From positions 1 through 20,713 of IMG/VR virus record IMGVR_UViG_3300045825_000462: 20,713 nucleotides of DNA; one strand, written 5' to 3'. The notes below the pieces were generated by a model that had not been told where the DNA came from, made no database searches, and worked only from the letters and a program-made list of their open reading frames with translations. How positions within the stretch are numbered: the first letter of the stretch is position 1; every line of letters starts with the position of its first letter. Shown piece after piece: positions 1 to 4,844 of this stretch. The stretch is from a virus. The position numbers and the translations under genes were made by a program.

Positions 1-82
1 GCTAACAGAGCGTAAAGTTTTGGATATGGAGGAAAGCATCGGTACCGACCCGAATACCGCATTTAAGGTACACACAGTTTAG
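1..82 (+). CDS. 3' end of an unknown protein gene (partial)
   Basis: Reading from base 2 gives 26 codons with ordinary composition, ending ...NTAFKVHTV and a TAG stop at 80-82. The gene starts outside the window. I do not recognise the fragment. It converges on the HNH gene that ends at 92, with a short hairpin between them. The evidence is only an open frame of good composition plus the hairpin right at its stop, so confidence is moderate. This would be the only TAG used as a normal terminator in the window; the other intact genes stop with TAA or TGA. Confidence 0.45.
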   Translation, partial: LTERKVLDMEESIGTDPNTAFKVHTV

Positions 83-90
83 CAAACTGT
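74..90. terminator. Short hairpin between convergent genes, possible bidirectional terminator
   Basis: Perfect 7-bp stem ACAGTTT / AAACTGT with a 3-base loop AGC. It overlaps the stop of the leftmost plus-strand frame and lies just past the stop of the minus-strand HNH gene. There is no strong U tract on either side, so terminator function is inferred from position and structure only. Confidence 0.4.
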
Positions 91-91
91 T

Positions 92-865
92 TCAATCACC
101 CGATTGATTTACTTTCCTTTTTTTTTTTACTTCTTTATGGTCAAATGATACATAATGTTCTACATTTCGCTTAAAGAACATAATTAAACATTCAAGAGAT
201 TTGCTGTAACCTGTTAATTTCGTAAACTCTACAAATCCTACCGCTCGGTAAATACAATAATACTCTTCAGCTAAAATTTTTCTATCCGAGGATAGTTTTT
301 GTTTTTTAACTATATTTGCCTTGTTCAGTCTTAGTTTTTCTTTGACTTTCAACGCCTTTTCCTCAATAACACGAGCTTCTTTTTCCGCTTTAACTCTAAT
401 CGAAAGTAGTTTGTTTGTAAAATTGACTACCCGTCCTCGTTCCCAACCTTGTTGTTCCCAAAAAAGTAGGTCATCTTTAGGAATCTTCTTACTTACTTGT
501 TCCTCTAAGTTGTGAATCCACATAGTTCCGAACTGCGAATTACCTTCACCTGTTTGGTTTCTACTTTGTTCACTAACAAAACGCTCACGTAACCAACTAT
601 ACATACGGTTGTTGGCTCTTTTACGTTCCTCTTGACCTATACACATCATGTTTACCGCTATAATCAGTCCATACTCTTTTTGGTATATTTTAACTAAAAG
701 TTGGTGAGCAACAAAGTGTTCTCTAGCTGTTAGTCTGACCATGTTGGTTTTATCATTTGAACCACCCATACACTCAGGTATGATATGGTGATTTTCTGTG
801 TATCCGTTGTTAACTCTGTTTTGTGCTCGTAAAACCAATAGGTCGTAAGTTCGTTTATAATCCAT
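92..865 (-). CDS. HNH homing endonuclease
   Basis: Free-standing HNH endonuclease of 257 residues of the kind common in T4-like phages. The HNH core lies at about residues 24-60 (ENHHIIPECMGG ... NMVRLTAREHF ... H): paired histidines, an Asn-bearing middle and a final His. At about 110-147 is a second module found in many phage homing endonucleases, a GNSQFGTMWIHN stretch followed by KKIPKDD and GWERGRV. The tail is Lys-rich and probably binds DNA. Such enzymes cut a homing site in genomes that lack the gene. The start is at 865, with GGAG about 11 bases upstream and a perfect TATAAATA late-type box at 898-905. It is paralogous to the HNH gene at 1693-2496, with exact residue spacing over the first 27 positions. 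The two flank the first tRNA block. Target site unknown. Confidence 0.85.
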   Translation of the reverse strand: MDYKRTYDLLVLRAQNRVNNGYTENHHIIPECMGGSNDKTNMVRLTAREHFVAHQLLVKIYQKEYGLIIAVNMMCIGQEERKRANNRMYSWLRERFVSEQSRNQTGEGNSQFGTMWIHNLEEQVSKKIPKDDLLFWEQQGWERGRVVNFTNKLLSIRVKAEKEARVIEEKALKVKEKLRLNKANIVKKQKLSSDRKILAEEYYCIYRAVGFVEFTKLTGYSKSLECLIMFFKRNVEHYVSFDHKEVKKKRKVNQSGD

Positions 866-897
866 AGTATTCTATCTCCGAAAAGTATATATACTAT

Positions 898-905
898 TAT
901 TTATA
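898..905 (-). promoter_or_regulatory. T4-type late promoter for the HNH gene
   Basis: TATAAATA reads leftward about 33 bases upstream of the HNH start at 865. In T4 this octamer is the whole late promoter recognised by gp55/gp33/gp45-modified RNA polymerase. Assigned by sequence match and correct orientation. Confidence 0.6.
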
Positions 906-1019
906 AGCGAACTACTATTATCTATCCTTTACTTAGTTAGCAAAATTATAACTTACTAGTTTCAGTCTATTGACCTAATTACACCCTACGCCACGAGAAG
1001 GCTAGTTATATGTAGGATA

Positions 1020-1090
1020 GTCCCATATCCGAATCGAACGGATGGTCATGAATTTGCAATCCACCGCTTTGCTACTTAAGCTAATCAACA
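1020..1090 (-). tRNA. tRNA-Cys-like (GCA), poor acceptor stem
   Basis: The anticodon arm (loop TTGCAAA, anticodon GCA) and T-arm (loop TTCGATT, perfect 5-bp stem) are clear. A 4-bp D stem GCTT/AAGC is also present. The expected acceptor strands (TGTTGAT and ATGGGAC) barely pair, and there is no encoded CCA, unlike most neighbours. The bases after the T-arm form a second small GGATA/TATCC palindrome, suggesting a rearranged 3' end. It may be a decaying tRNA-Cys. Confidence 0.5.
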
Positions 1091-1097
1091 TATATTT

Positions 1098-1173
1098 TGG
1101 CTCCGGTGACAGGTTCCGCCCCTGCATTGTGATAGTTAACAGCTACCCGTCCTTACTATTTGACTACACCGGA
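1098..1173 (-). tRNA. tRNA-Asn (GUU), class I, unusual T-loop
   Basis: Acceptor TCCGGTG/CACCGGA pairs perfectly, with encoded GCCA. Anticodon loop CTGTTAA gives GUU. The 5' TCC and 3' GGAGCCA ends match bacterial tRNA-Asn. The T stem is good, but the T-loop reads GGCGGAA instead of the usual TTCRANN. Confidence 0.85.
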
Positions 1174-1182
1174 ATAAATTTT

Positions 1183-1266
1183 TGGTGCATAAAGAGAGAC
1201 TTGAACTCTCAATCCTTTCGGCGTTGGCTTCTTAGACCAATGTGTATACCGTTCCACCATTTATGC
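1183..1266 (-). tRNA. tRNA-Leu (AAG), class II
   Basis: Perfect acceptor GCATAAA/TTTATGC with encoded ACCA. Stem TTGGT/GCCAA closes the loop CTAAGAA, giving anticodon AAG. A long variable arm is present, as expected for Leu. The T-loop TTCAAGT is canonical. An A34 anticodon for Leu is rare in bacteria. Confidence 0.85.
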
Positions 1267-1272
1267 ATATTT

Positions 1273-1358
1273 TGGTACTCGAGGTGGGTCCTGACCCCAC
1301 AATCTTCTAAGAGCGCTGGCTTCTAAGACCAGTATGTATTCCGTTCCATCACTCGAGC
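1273..1358 (-). tRNA. tRNA-Leu (UAG), class II, unusual T-loop
   Basis: Acceptor GCTCGAG/CTCGAGT with encoded ACCA. Loop CTTAGAA gives anticodon UAG (reads CUA). The variable arm is 15 bases. T stem GTGGG/CCCAC is perfect, but the T-loop is GTCAGGA. Confidence 0.85.
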
Positions 1359-1366
1359 ATAATTAT

Positions 1367-1442
1367 TGGTGTTCCTGGATGGATTCGAACCATCACTATA
1401 TCGGGTTTGAGCCGATTCCCTCTGCCGTTGGAGTACAGGAAC
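1367..1442 (-). tRNA. Class I tRNA with anticodon CAA (nominal Leu)
   Basis: Acceptor GTTCCTG/CAGGAAC perfect, ACCA encoded, T-loop TTCGAAT canonical. Stem ATCGG/CCGAT closes the 7-base loop CTCAAAC, giving anticodon CAA (UUG, Leu). The variable region is only 5 bases, although bacterial tRNA-Leu is class II. Identity is therefore uncertain. Confidence 0.75.
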
Positions 1443-1448
1443 ATTTTT

Positions 1449-1523
1449 TGGTACCAGATGTAGGTAACGCTCCTACTACTTTCTCCTTGTAAGGGAAACA
1501 CTCTACTTTTGAGTTAATCTGGC
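1449..1523 (-). tRNA. tRNA-Val (UAC), unusual T-loop
   Basis: Acceptor GCCAGAT/ATCTGGT, ACCA encoded. Stem TTTCC/GGAGA closes loop CTTACAA, anticodon UAC. T stem GTAGG/CCTAC is perfect, with T-loop AGCGTTA. Confidence 0.85.
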
Positions 1524-1525
1524 AT

Positions 1526-1599
1526 TGGTGCGTCCTGTCGGTAACGATCCGACGACTCCTACTTGGAAGGAAGGTGTGATACCATTTCACTAAGGAAGC
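1526..1599 (-). tRNA. tRNA-Gly (UCC), unusual T-loop
   Basis: Acceptor GCTTCCT/AGGACGC has one mismatch, ACCA encoded. Loop CTTCCAA gives anticodon UCC. There is one mismatch in the anticodon stem. T stem GTCGG/CCGAC is perfect, with T-loop ATCGTTA. Confidence 0.8.
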
Positions 1600-1610
1600 A
1601 TTTATAATTT

Positions 1611-1687
1611 TGGTGCTCGCCGTGGGATTCGAACCCACACCTGGACAGATTTTAAGTCTGATGCGTCTACCGTTGCACTAGACGAGC
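1611..1687 (-). tRNA. Class I tRNA with anticodon UAA (nominal Leu)
   Basis: Acceptor GCTCGTC/GGCGAGC, ACCA encoded, canonical T-loop TTCGAAT. CAGA/TCTG closes loop CTTAAAA, anticodon UAA (reads UUA, Leu). The variable region is short (about 5-6 bases), which does not fit class II Leu. Apart from the anticodon, the arm resembles a Lys (CTTTTAA) arm. Confidence 0.75.
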
Positions 1688-1692
1688 ATATT

Positions 1693-2496
1693 TTATCCAA
1701 ATTTCGGTCTATTCAATAAACCAGAACATTTTCTACTACAACATTTAAAATTATCTGTAGACTTCCCTTTTTTCGTGAAGGTACATTTACATTCTTGACA
1801 AATATAAAATCTATCAATTTTCACTTCATATTGTTTTTTAAATTCTCCAAAAAGAGTTTTCAATTTTGAATATAAAACACCTTCAGATTTATCATAATCA
1901 AAATTTTCAATAACATATTTGTATCCATAAGCTTTATAAGCTTCAAATATATCTAGGAAAGAATTTCTCTTTTCTTGAAGTTTTTCTTCAAGTTTATTTT
2001 TGTTTCTCTCTTTGATTTGATCTTTAATTTCTTTCTTTATATTTTCAAGATCGAATTTAATTTTACGACCTTTATTCCATCCTAAAGGTATTTCATCAGA
2101 TTTAGGTATCTTCTTAGACTCTTTTAAATCTAAATTATGAATCCACATAGTACCGAATTGACTATTACCATCACCCGATTGAGATAAAGATTGAGCTTCT
2201 GAAAATTTTTCCTTTAACCATCCATACATTCTATTACAAGAACGATTTTCGTTCATATTAGTAGATTGAACACACATTATAGAAATAGCTTTAACTAAAC
2301 CATAATGATTAGGATGTATCTTCCACAATAACAAATGAGCTATAAAATGTTCTCTTGTTGTTAAGTCAACTAAATTATCTTTATCATTTGTACCACCTAA
2401 ACAACGTGGTATTATATGATGAGATTCGGTGTAACTTTCAAGAGTTCTTTCTTTAGCTCTATTGATTAAGTTATCATAATGTAAAGTGTAGTTCCT
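1693..2496 (-). pseudogene. HNH homing endonuclease with lost start codon
   Basis: Paralogue of the HNH gene at 92-865. The open frame reaches 2496, and residues 1-27 align without gaps to the intact paralogue, sharing Y3, Y7, D8, R13, A14, R17, Y22-T23-E24 and H26-H27. The codon at 2494-2496, where the paralogue has ATG, is AGG. The next in-frame ATG (2334) lies after the HNH core, and an in-frame TAA lies a few codons upstream, so no normal start remains. The body keeps HHIIPRCLGG, REHF, the GNSQFGTMWIHN module and KKIPKSDE...GWNKGRK. The C-terminus has a four-Cys motif (CQECKC ... CCSRKC) absent from the paralogue. A weaker late-type box (GATAAATA) lies upstream. It is either a recent loss of function or uses a non-standard start. 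Confidence 0.75.
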
Positions 2497-2552
2497 AGAT
2501 AAATATATACTTTATTTATCATTTTCAAAGTAATACGTCCTATATTCTAAAT

Positions 2553-2648
2553 AGATAACTTCGCTCAAGAGGCAGGGTTCGAACCTACAATCTACGGCTT
2601 CAAAGACCGTTGGCATACCAGTTTGCCTACTCTTGAGCGAAGTTATCT
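2553..2648. repeat. 18-bp perfect inverted repeat enclosing tRNA-Gln
   Basis: Bases 2553-2570 and 2631-2648 are exact reverse complements, and one more pair can be added on each side. The inner 7 pairs are the tRNA acceptor stem; the rest is leader pairing with trailer. The two arms can form one continuous helix. Confidence 0.9.
2564..2636 (-). tRNA. tRNA-Gln (UUG), CCA not encoded
   Basis: Acceptor TCAAGAG/CTCTTGA perfect. D-arm GGCA/TGCC. Stem ACGGT/GCCGT closes loop CTTTGAA, anticodon UUG. T-loop TTCGAAC is canonical. The 3' end reads GCGA rather than NCCA, so CCA must be added after processing. The acceptor stem continues into a leader/trailer helix. Confidence 0.85.
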
Positions 2649-2660
2649 AATAGATTTCTT

Positions 2661-2769
2661 GAATTCTCAGCTCTCCACCTTGGAATCGAACCAAGCATCG
2701 GATTTAACTCTCGCCAAACGATTAACAGTCGCCTCGCACACCTTGCGCGCTGTAGAGAACTGAGAATTC
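2661..2769. repeat. 10-bp inverted repeat enclosing the second tRNA
   Basis: GAATTCTCAG (2661-2670) and CTGAGAATTC (2760-2769) pair perfectly, separated from the tRNA acceptor stem by a single G-U-type position. TTTCTT (2655-2660) and AAGAAA (2771-2776) extend it past one bulged base. Confidence 0.85.
2671..2758 (-). tRNA. Class II tRNA with anticodon GUU (nominal Asn)
   Basis: Acceptor TCTCTAC/GTGGAGA. D-arm CGCG/TGCG with GG in the loop. Stem GGCGA/TCGTT closes loop CTGTTAA, anticodon GUU. T-arm CTTGG TTCGATT CCAAG is canonical. The variable region is about 21 bases, as in Ser, Tyr or Leu rather than Asn. CCA is not encoded. The loop differs by one base from that of tRNA-Tyr (CTGTAAA). Amino-acid identity uncertain. 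Confidence 0.7.
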
Positions 2770-2832
2770 TAAGAAAAAATTGAATTAACAATAGAGAATT
2801 TAGTGTTTTAAATGATTGGTTTTTGTTTATCA

Positions 2833-2860
2833 TTTAAAGGGGAACTAAATCCCCTTTAAA
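2833..2860. terminator. Strong hairpin after the 56-residue gene
   Basis: Perfect 10-bp stem TTTAAAGGGG / CCCCTTTAAA with an 8-base loop, seven bases past the stop of the minus-strand gene at 2867. There is no clear U run after it, so this is a putative terminator or transcript-end structure. Confidence 0.55.
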
Positions 2861-2866
2861 GAAAAC

Positions 2867-3037
2867 TTAGATTGAAGTATTCTGTAAAAGAGAATTAGAA
2901 GTATTTAACCAACTTTGAACTGCTTGATTTTGCCCTAAGCTTAACCCTGCCAAATTCAGTTGACTAGCACGGAGCACGCTATTGCGATTTAATACATTGA
3001 CATTAACATTTTGTACGTTGCTGCTTGTGTTACACAT
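2867..3037 (-). CDS. Small protein of unknown function (56 aa)
   Basis: A 56-codon frame starting MCNTSSNVQNVNVNVLNRNS and ending in TAA, rich in Asn, Ser and Leu, with no membrane segment or cysteine motif. The start is well supported: AAGGAG lies seven bases before the ATG. It has a late-type box (CATAAATA, 3063-3070) and an extended -10 promoter (3107-3112) upstream, and a strong hairpin just after the stop, so it looks like a self-contained transcription unit between two tRNA blocks. I do not recognise the product. Its layout (short Ser/Asn-rich protein, dual promoter, terminal hairpin) resembles that of the 45-residue gene at 4070-4207. Confidence 0.7.
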   Translation of the reverse strand: MCNTSSNVQNVNVNVLNRNSVLRASQLNLAGLSLGQNQAVQSWLNTSNSLLQNTSI

Positions 3038-3062
3038 TGTGTGCTCCTTGTTTTTATTGTTT

Positions 3063-3070
3063 TATTTATG
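3063..3070 (-). promoter_or_regulatory. Late-type promoter box (CATAAATA)
   Basis: One base off the T4 late octamer TATAAATA, oriented towards the 56-residue gene with a leader of about 20 bases. The same variant occurs before the 45-residue gene and before the capsid gene. Confidence 0.4.
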
Positions 3071-3106
3071 TTTTGAAAAACTATGTTTTTCTTTTTATGT
3101 ACAGAC

Positions 3107-3129
3107 ATTATAACATAGTATAGCTTAAA
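3107..3129 (-). promoter_or_regulatory. Extended -10 (early-type) promoter
   Basis: Reading leftward: TTTAAGC, about 10 bases, then ATGTTATAATG. TATAAT (3107-3112) is preceded by TG one base away, a sigma70 extended -10. The arrangement recurs at 4248 and, with a variant upstream element, at 4334 and 4810. Confidence 0.6.
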
Positions 3130-3208
3130 GTTAGATTAAATTCTATGAATTTATTAACTTTTGTGAAAGATTTTCATTTAAGAAATAGACCCTTCATAAA
3201 AATCAATC

Positions 3209-3284
3209 TGGTGCCGATTAGAGGCTTTGCTCCCCTCACCTGTAGTTTACAAAACTACTGCTCTGCTGAATGAGCTAAATCGGC
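3209..3284 (-). tRNA. tRNA-Thr (UGU), unusual T-loop
   Basis: Acceptor GCCGATT/AATCGGC perfect, ACCA encoded. GTAGT/ACTAC closes loop TTTGTAA, anticodon UGU. T stem AGGGG/CCTCT, with T-loop AGCAAAG. Confidence 0.85.
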
Positions 3285-3290
3285 ATATTT

Positions 3291-3371
3291 TGGTTGTCGC
3301 TCGACGGAATTGCACCGTATCTGGAGTGTCCACTGTTCTCTCCTGTAATAACTATTATACTACAAACAACA
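3291..3371 (-). tRNA. tRNA-like sequence, anticodon not assignable
   Basis: Acceptor TGTTGTT/AGCGACA can pair, encoded ACCA follows, and the spacing matches the array. The T-arm has only a 4-bp stem (ACGG/CCGT) with loop TGCAATT. The anticodon region is a GGAG/CTCC stem around 13 bases instead of 7, so no standard anticodon can be read. Either a degenerate tRNA or one with an insertion in the anticodon loop. Confidence 0.5.
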
Positions 3372-3376
3372 TATTT

Positions 3377-3469
3377 TGGCGGGCAATGTTGGGTACGATC
3401 CAACAAGAGTTTTTGACGCTCTGCTAGTTTTCAAGACTAGTGCAATTATTCCATTTCTGCCAATTGCCC
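3377..3469 (-). tRNA. tRNA-Ser (UGA), class II, unusual T-loop
   Basis: Acceptor GGGCAAT/ATTGCCC perfect, GCCA encoded. CTAGT/ACTAG closes loop CTTGAAA, anticodon UGA (reads UCA). Long variable arm with a GAG/CTC stem. T stem GTTGG/CCAAC is perfect, with T-loop ATCGTAC. Confidence 0.9.
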
Positions 3470-3474
3470 ATGTT

Positions 3475-3548
3475 TGGTAGTTCTAGAAGGTACTGACCCT
3501 TCGTCTATCCCTTATCAAGGGATTACTCTGCCATTGAGCTATAGAACT
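3475..3548 (-). tRNA. tRNA-Ile (GAU), unusual T-loop
   Basis: Acceptor AGTTCTA/TAGAACT perfect, ACCA encoded. ATCCC/GGGAT closes loop TTGATAA, anticodon GAU. T stem GAAGG/CCTTC is perfect, with T-loop GTCAGTA. Confidence 0.88.
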
Positions 3549-3555
3549 ATATTTT

Positions 3556-3630
3556 TGGCGATCCTGAGGAATTTTGAAATCCCGACCCTTCCGCTGACAA
3601 CGGAGCACTCTGCCTCTGAGCTACAAGACC
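3556..3630 (-). tRNA. tRNA-Asp (GUC)
   Basis: Acceptor GGTCTTG/CAGGATC, with wobbles; GCCA encoded. Loop TTGTCAG gives GUC. T-loop TTCAAAA is near canonical, with a slightly irregular T stem. Confidence 0.85.
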
Positions 3631-3643
3631 ATTTTTAAATTCT

Positions 3644-3718
3644 TGGTGGAGATAGAGGGATTCGAACCCTCGACTCAAGATTGCAAGTCTTATGTATTCC
3701 CAATTATACTATATCCCC
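3644..3718 (-). tRNA. tRNA-Ala (UGC)
   Basis: Acceptor GGGGATA/TATCTCC, ACCA encoded. Loop CTTGCAA gives UGC. Canonical T-loop TTCGAAT with a perfect GAGGG/CCCTC stem. Confidence 0.9.
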
Positions 3719-3722
3719 AATT

Positions 3723-3797
3723 TGGTATCACCAAGGGGATTTGAACCCCTGACTTCACAGTGAAAGTGTGACGAGATAACCCCTTCTCCATGGTGAC
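3723..3797 (-). tRNA. tRNA-Glu (UUC)
   Basis: Acceptor GTCACCA/TGGTGAT, ACCA encoded. Loop CTTTCAC gives UUC. Canonical T-loop TTCAAAT. Confidence 0.9.
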
Positions 3798-3805
3798 ATA
3801 TATGA

Positions 3806-3895
3806 TGGTGGGCAGCCTTGGATTCGAACCAAGAGTCCATAAAGAAACCGGGTTACAGCCGATGCACCTATCCAGTTAGTGTTGATTAACCGCCC
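3806..3895 (-). tRNA. tRNA-Tyr (GUA), class II
   Basis: Acceptor GGGCGGT/GCTGCCC, ACCA encoded. Loop CTGTAAC gives GUA. The variable arm is about 13 bases, as expected for bacterial Tyr. Canonical T-loop TTCGAAT. It is the first tRNA transcribed in its block. Bases 3896-4030 upstream hold no gene I can support and presumably carry the block's promoter, which I could not pinpoint. Confidence 0.88.
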
Positions 3896-4030
3896 ACGAA
3901 CAAGTTGTTTGAGTAAAACTTGAGAAAAAAGACCATACGAATATGGAACGCCGTAAACGAATACGACACTTTTATCCAAGATGAAAAGAAAAATTGATTA
4001 ATTTTGCACGTGTATGTGCTTGAGGAATCA

Positions 4031-4059
4031 TTTTGACTTTCCATCACAGAAAGTCAAAA
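4031..4059. terminator. Hairpin after the 45-residue gene
   Basis: Perfect 11-bp stem TTTTGACTTTC / GAAAGTCAAAA with a 7-base loop, eleven bases past the stop at 4070. The U tract is weak on both strands, so it is only a putative terminator. Confidence 0.5.
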
Positions 4060-4069
4060 TAACTTTCTG

Positions 4070-4207
4070 TTAGGAGTTGGCTTCCGCCGAGTTAATCTCA
4101 TATGATGCCGAAGCATCGGTAATATCAGACGTAGATGTATAAGAGATAATGCTGGTATCACGATATGTTGCGATTGTTGATGATGCGCTTGTTTCGATAC
4201 CAAACAT
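4070..4207 (-). CDS. Small protein of unknown function (45 aa)
   Basis: A 45-codon frame starting MFGIETSASSTIATYRDTSI, ending SAEANS and TAA. It is unusually rich in Ser, Thr and Ala, with no hydrophobic span. AGGAG lies eight bases before the ATG. Upstream are a CATAAATA late-type box (4235-4242), two extended -10 promoters (4248-4253 and 4334-4339) and a perfect TATAAATA (4371-4378), a striking promoter density for such a small gene. A hairpin follows the stop. Function unknown; a small structural or host-modifying protein expressed both early and late is possible. Confidence 0.7.
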   Translation of the reverse strand: MFGIETSASSTIATYRDTSIISYTSTSDITDASASYEINSAEANS

Positions 4208-4234
4208 GATATTCTCCTATGTGTTTATTGTTTT

Positions 4235-4242
4235 TATTTATG
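4235..4242 (-). promoter_or_regulatory. Late-type promoter box (CATAAATA)
   Basis: One-base variant of the T4 late octamer, oriented towards the 45-residue gene, inside its leader. Confidence 0.4.
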
Positions 4243-4247
4243 TGAAC

Positions 4248-4270
4248 ATTATATCATAACTTTGCTTAAA
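4248..4270 (-). promoter_or_regulatory. Extended -10 (early-type) promoter
   Basis: TTTAAGC, then TATGATATAATG: TATAAT at 4248-4253 with TG one base upstream. Same layout as the promoter at 3107-3129. Confidence 0.6.
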
Positions 4271-4333
4271 AACAAATTAATGTTTTAAACTAATTCATGA
4301 TACAAAATTCGTTTATTCTTTTTATGTACGTGT

Positions 4334-4358
4334 ATTATAACACAATGTACCTTAAGAA
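4334..4358 (-). promoter_or_regulatory. Extended -10 (early-type) promoter
   Basis: CTTAAGGTACATTGTGTTATAAT: TATAAT at 4334-4339 with TGT before it. The stretch CATTGTGTTATAAT is shared exactly with the promoter at 4810. Confidence 0.6.
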
Positions 4359-4370
4359 CTACTTATGTTT

Positions 4371-4378
4371 TATTTATA
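4371..4378 (-). promoter_or_regulatory. T4-type late promoter
   Basis: Perfect TATAAATA on the minus strand, just past the stop of the gene ending at 4390 and directed at the 45-residue gene. Confidence 0.55.
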
Positions 4379-4389
4379 GATTTTATAAA

Positions 4390-4779
4390 TTAAAGAATTT
4401 CGTCAAAAACACCTTGTGTAATAAATGCATGTGTATTATAATTAAAATCACGCATCGTGACGGACTCAATCGCTCGCAAAGTAGCATCACGATTTAATAC
4501 TGGGAACACACGCTCGGAGTTTTCATACAAAAATGCACGTACCTCATCTAATGTTACAACTGCAACATACTTGCTTGTATTTTTTTCAGGATTAGCGATG
4601 TAGTTATTAATCCTCATATCAACGATTACTCTACCTTCTGATTTTACAAAACGATCTACATTATTACATTTTGCTAATGCAGTAATTAATGTATCGTCAT
4701 CTTGAATTGACCAACCAATTGTTGCTCCACCATATAATGTACCATTACGTAGGTGGTTATATTTTGTGTCTACTGACAT
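4390..4779 (-). CDS. Hypothetical protein (129 aa)
   Basis: A soluble-looking 129-residue protein, MSVDTKYNHLRNGTLYGG... to ...FITQGVFDEIL, TAA stop, with no membrane segment or recognisable catalytic motif. The start at 4779 is supported by AAGGAA a few bases upstream. An extended -10 promoter lies about 30 bases upstream (4810-4815), so it is probably expressed early. It is the first of a short leftward series with the 45-residue gene, and it diverges from the late gp14-like gene at 4873. I do not recognise the family. Confidence 0.75.
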   Translation of the reverse strand: MSVDTKYNHLRNGTLYGGATIGWSIQDDDTLITALAKCNNVDRFVKSEGRVIVDMRINNYIANPEKNTSKYVAVVTLDEVRAFLYENSERVFPVLNRDATLRAIESVTMRDFNYNTHAFITQGVFDEIL

Positions 4780-4809
4780 ATGTTTCCTTCATATATAAAT
4801 GTGTAATAC

Positions 4810-4835
4810 ATTATAACACAATGAACCTTTGAAAT
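4810..4835 (-). promoter_or_regulatory. Extended -10 (early-type) promoter
   Basis: AAAGGTTCATTGTGTTATAATG: TATAAT at 4810-4815 with TGT before it, about 30 bases ahead of the gene starting at 4779. Confidence 0.6.
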
Positions 4836-4844
4836 AGATTAAAT

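Noticed and set aside
940-1015. A further tRNA between the HNH gene and the Cys-like tRNA
   Set aside because: No T-arm, anticodon arm or CCA could be aligned in this stretch.
1042-1326. Protein-coding frames across the tRNA block
   Set aside because: The sequence is fully accounted for by tRNA structures; the frames lack ribosome sites and start inside tRNAs.
1273-1358. Amber suppressor tRNA for the TAG in the fibre gene
   Set aside because: The UAG anticodon here reads CUA (Leu), not the UAG stop. No CUA, UUA or UCA anticodon was found in the array.
2627-2833. 68-codon minus-strand frame over the nested tRNA
   Set aside because: It overlaps a tRNA and a terminator-like hairpin and has no ribosome binding site.
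3755-3979. Minus-strand frame across tRNA-Tyr and tRNA-Glu
   Set aside because: It runs through two clear tRNAs; only its first third is outside them, with no convincing start signal.
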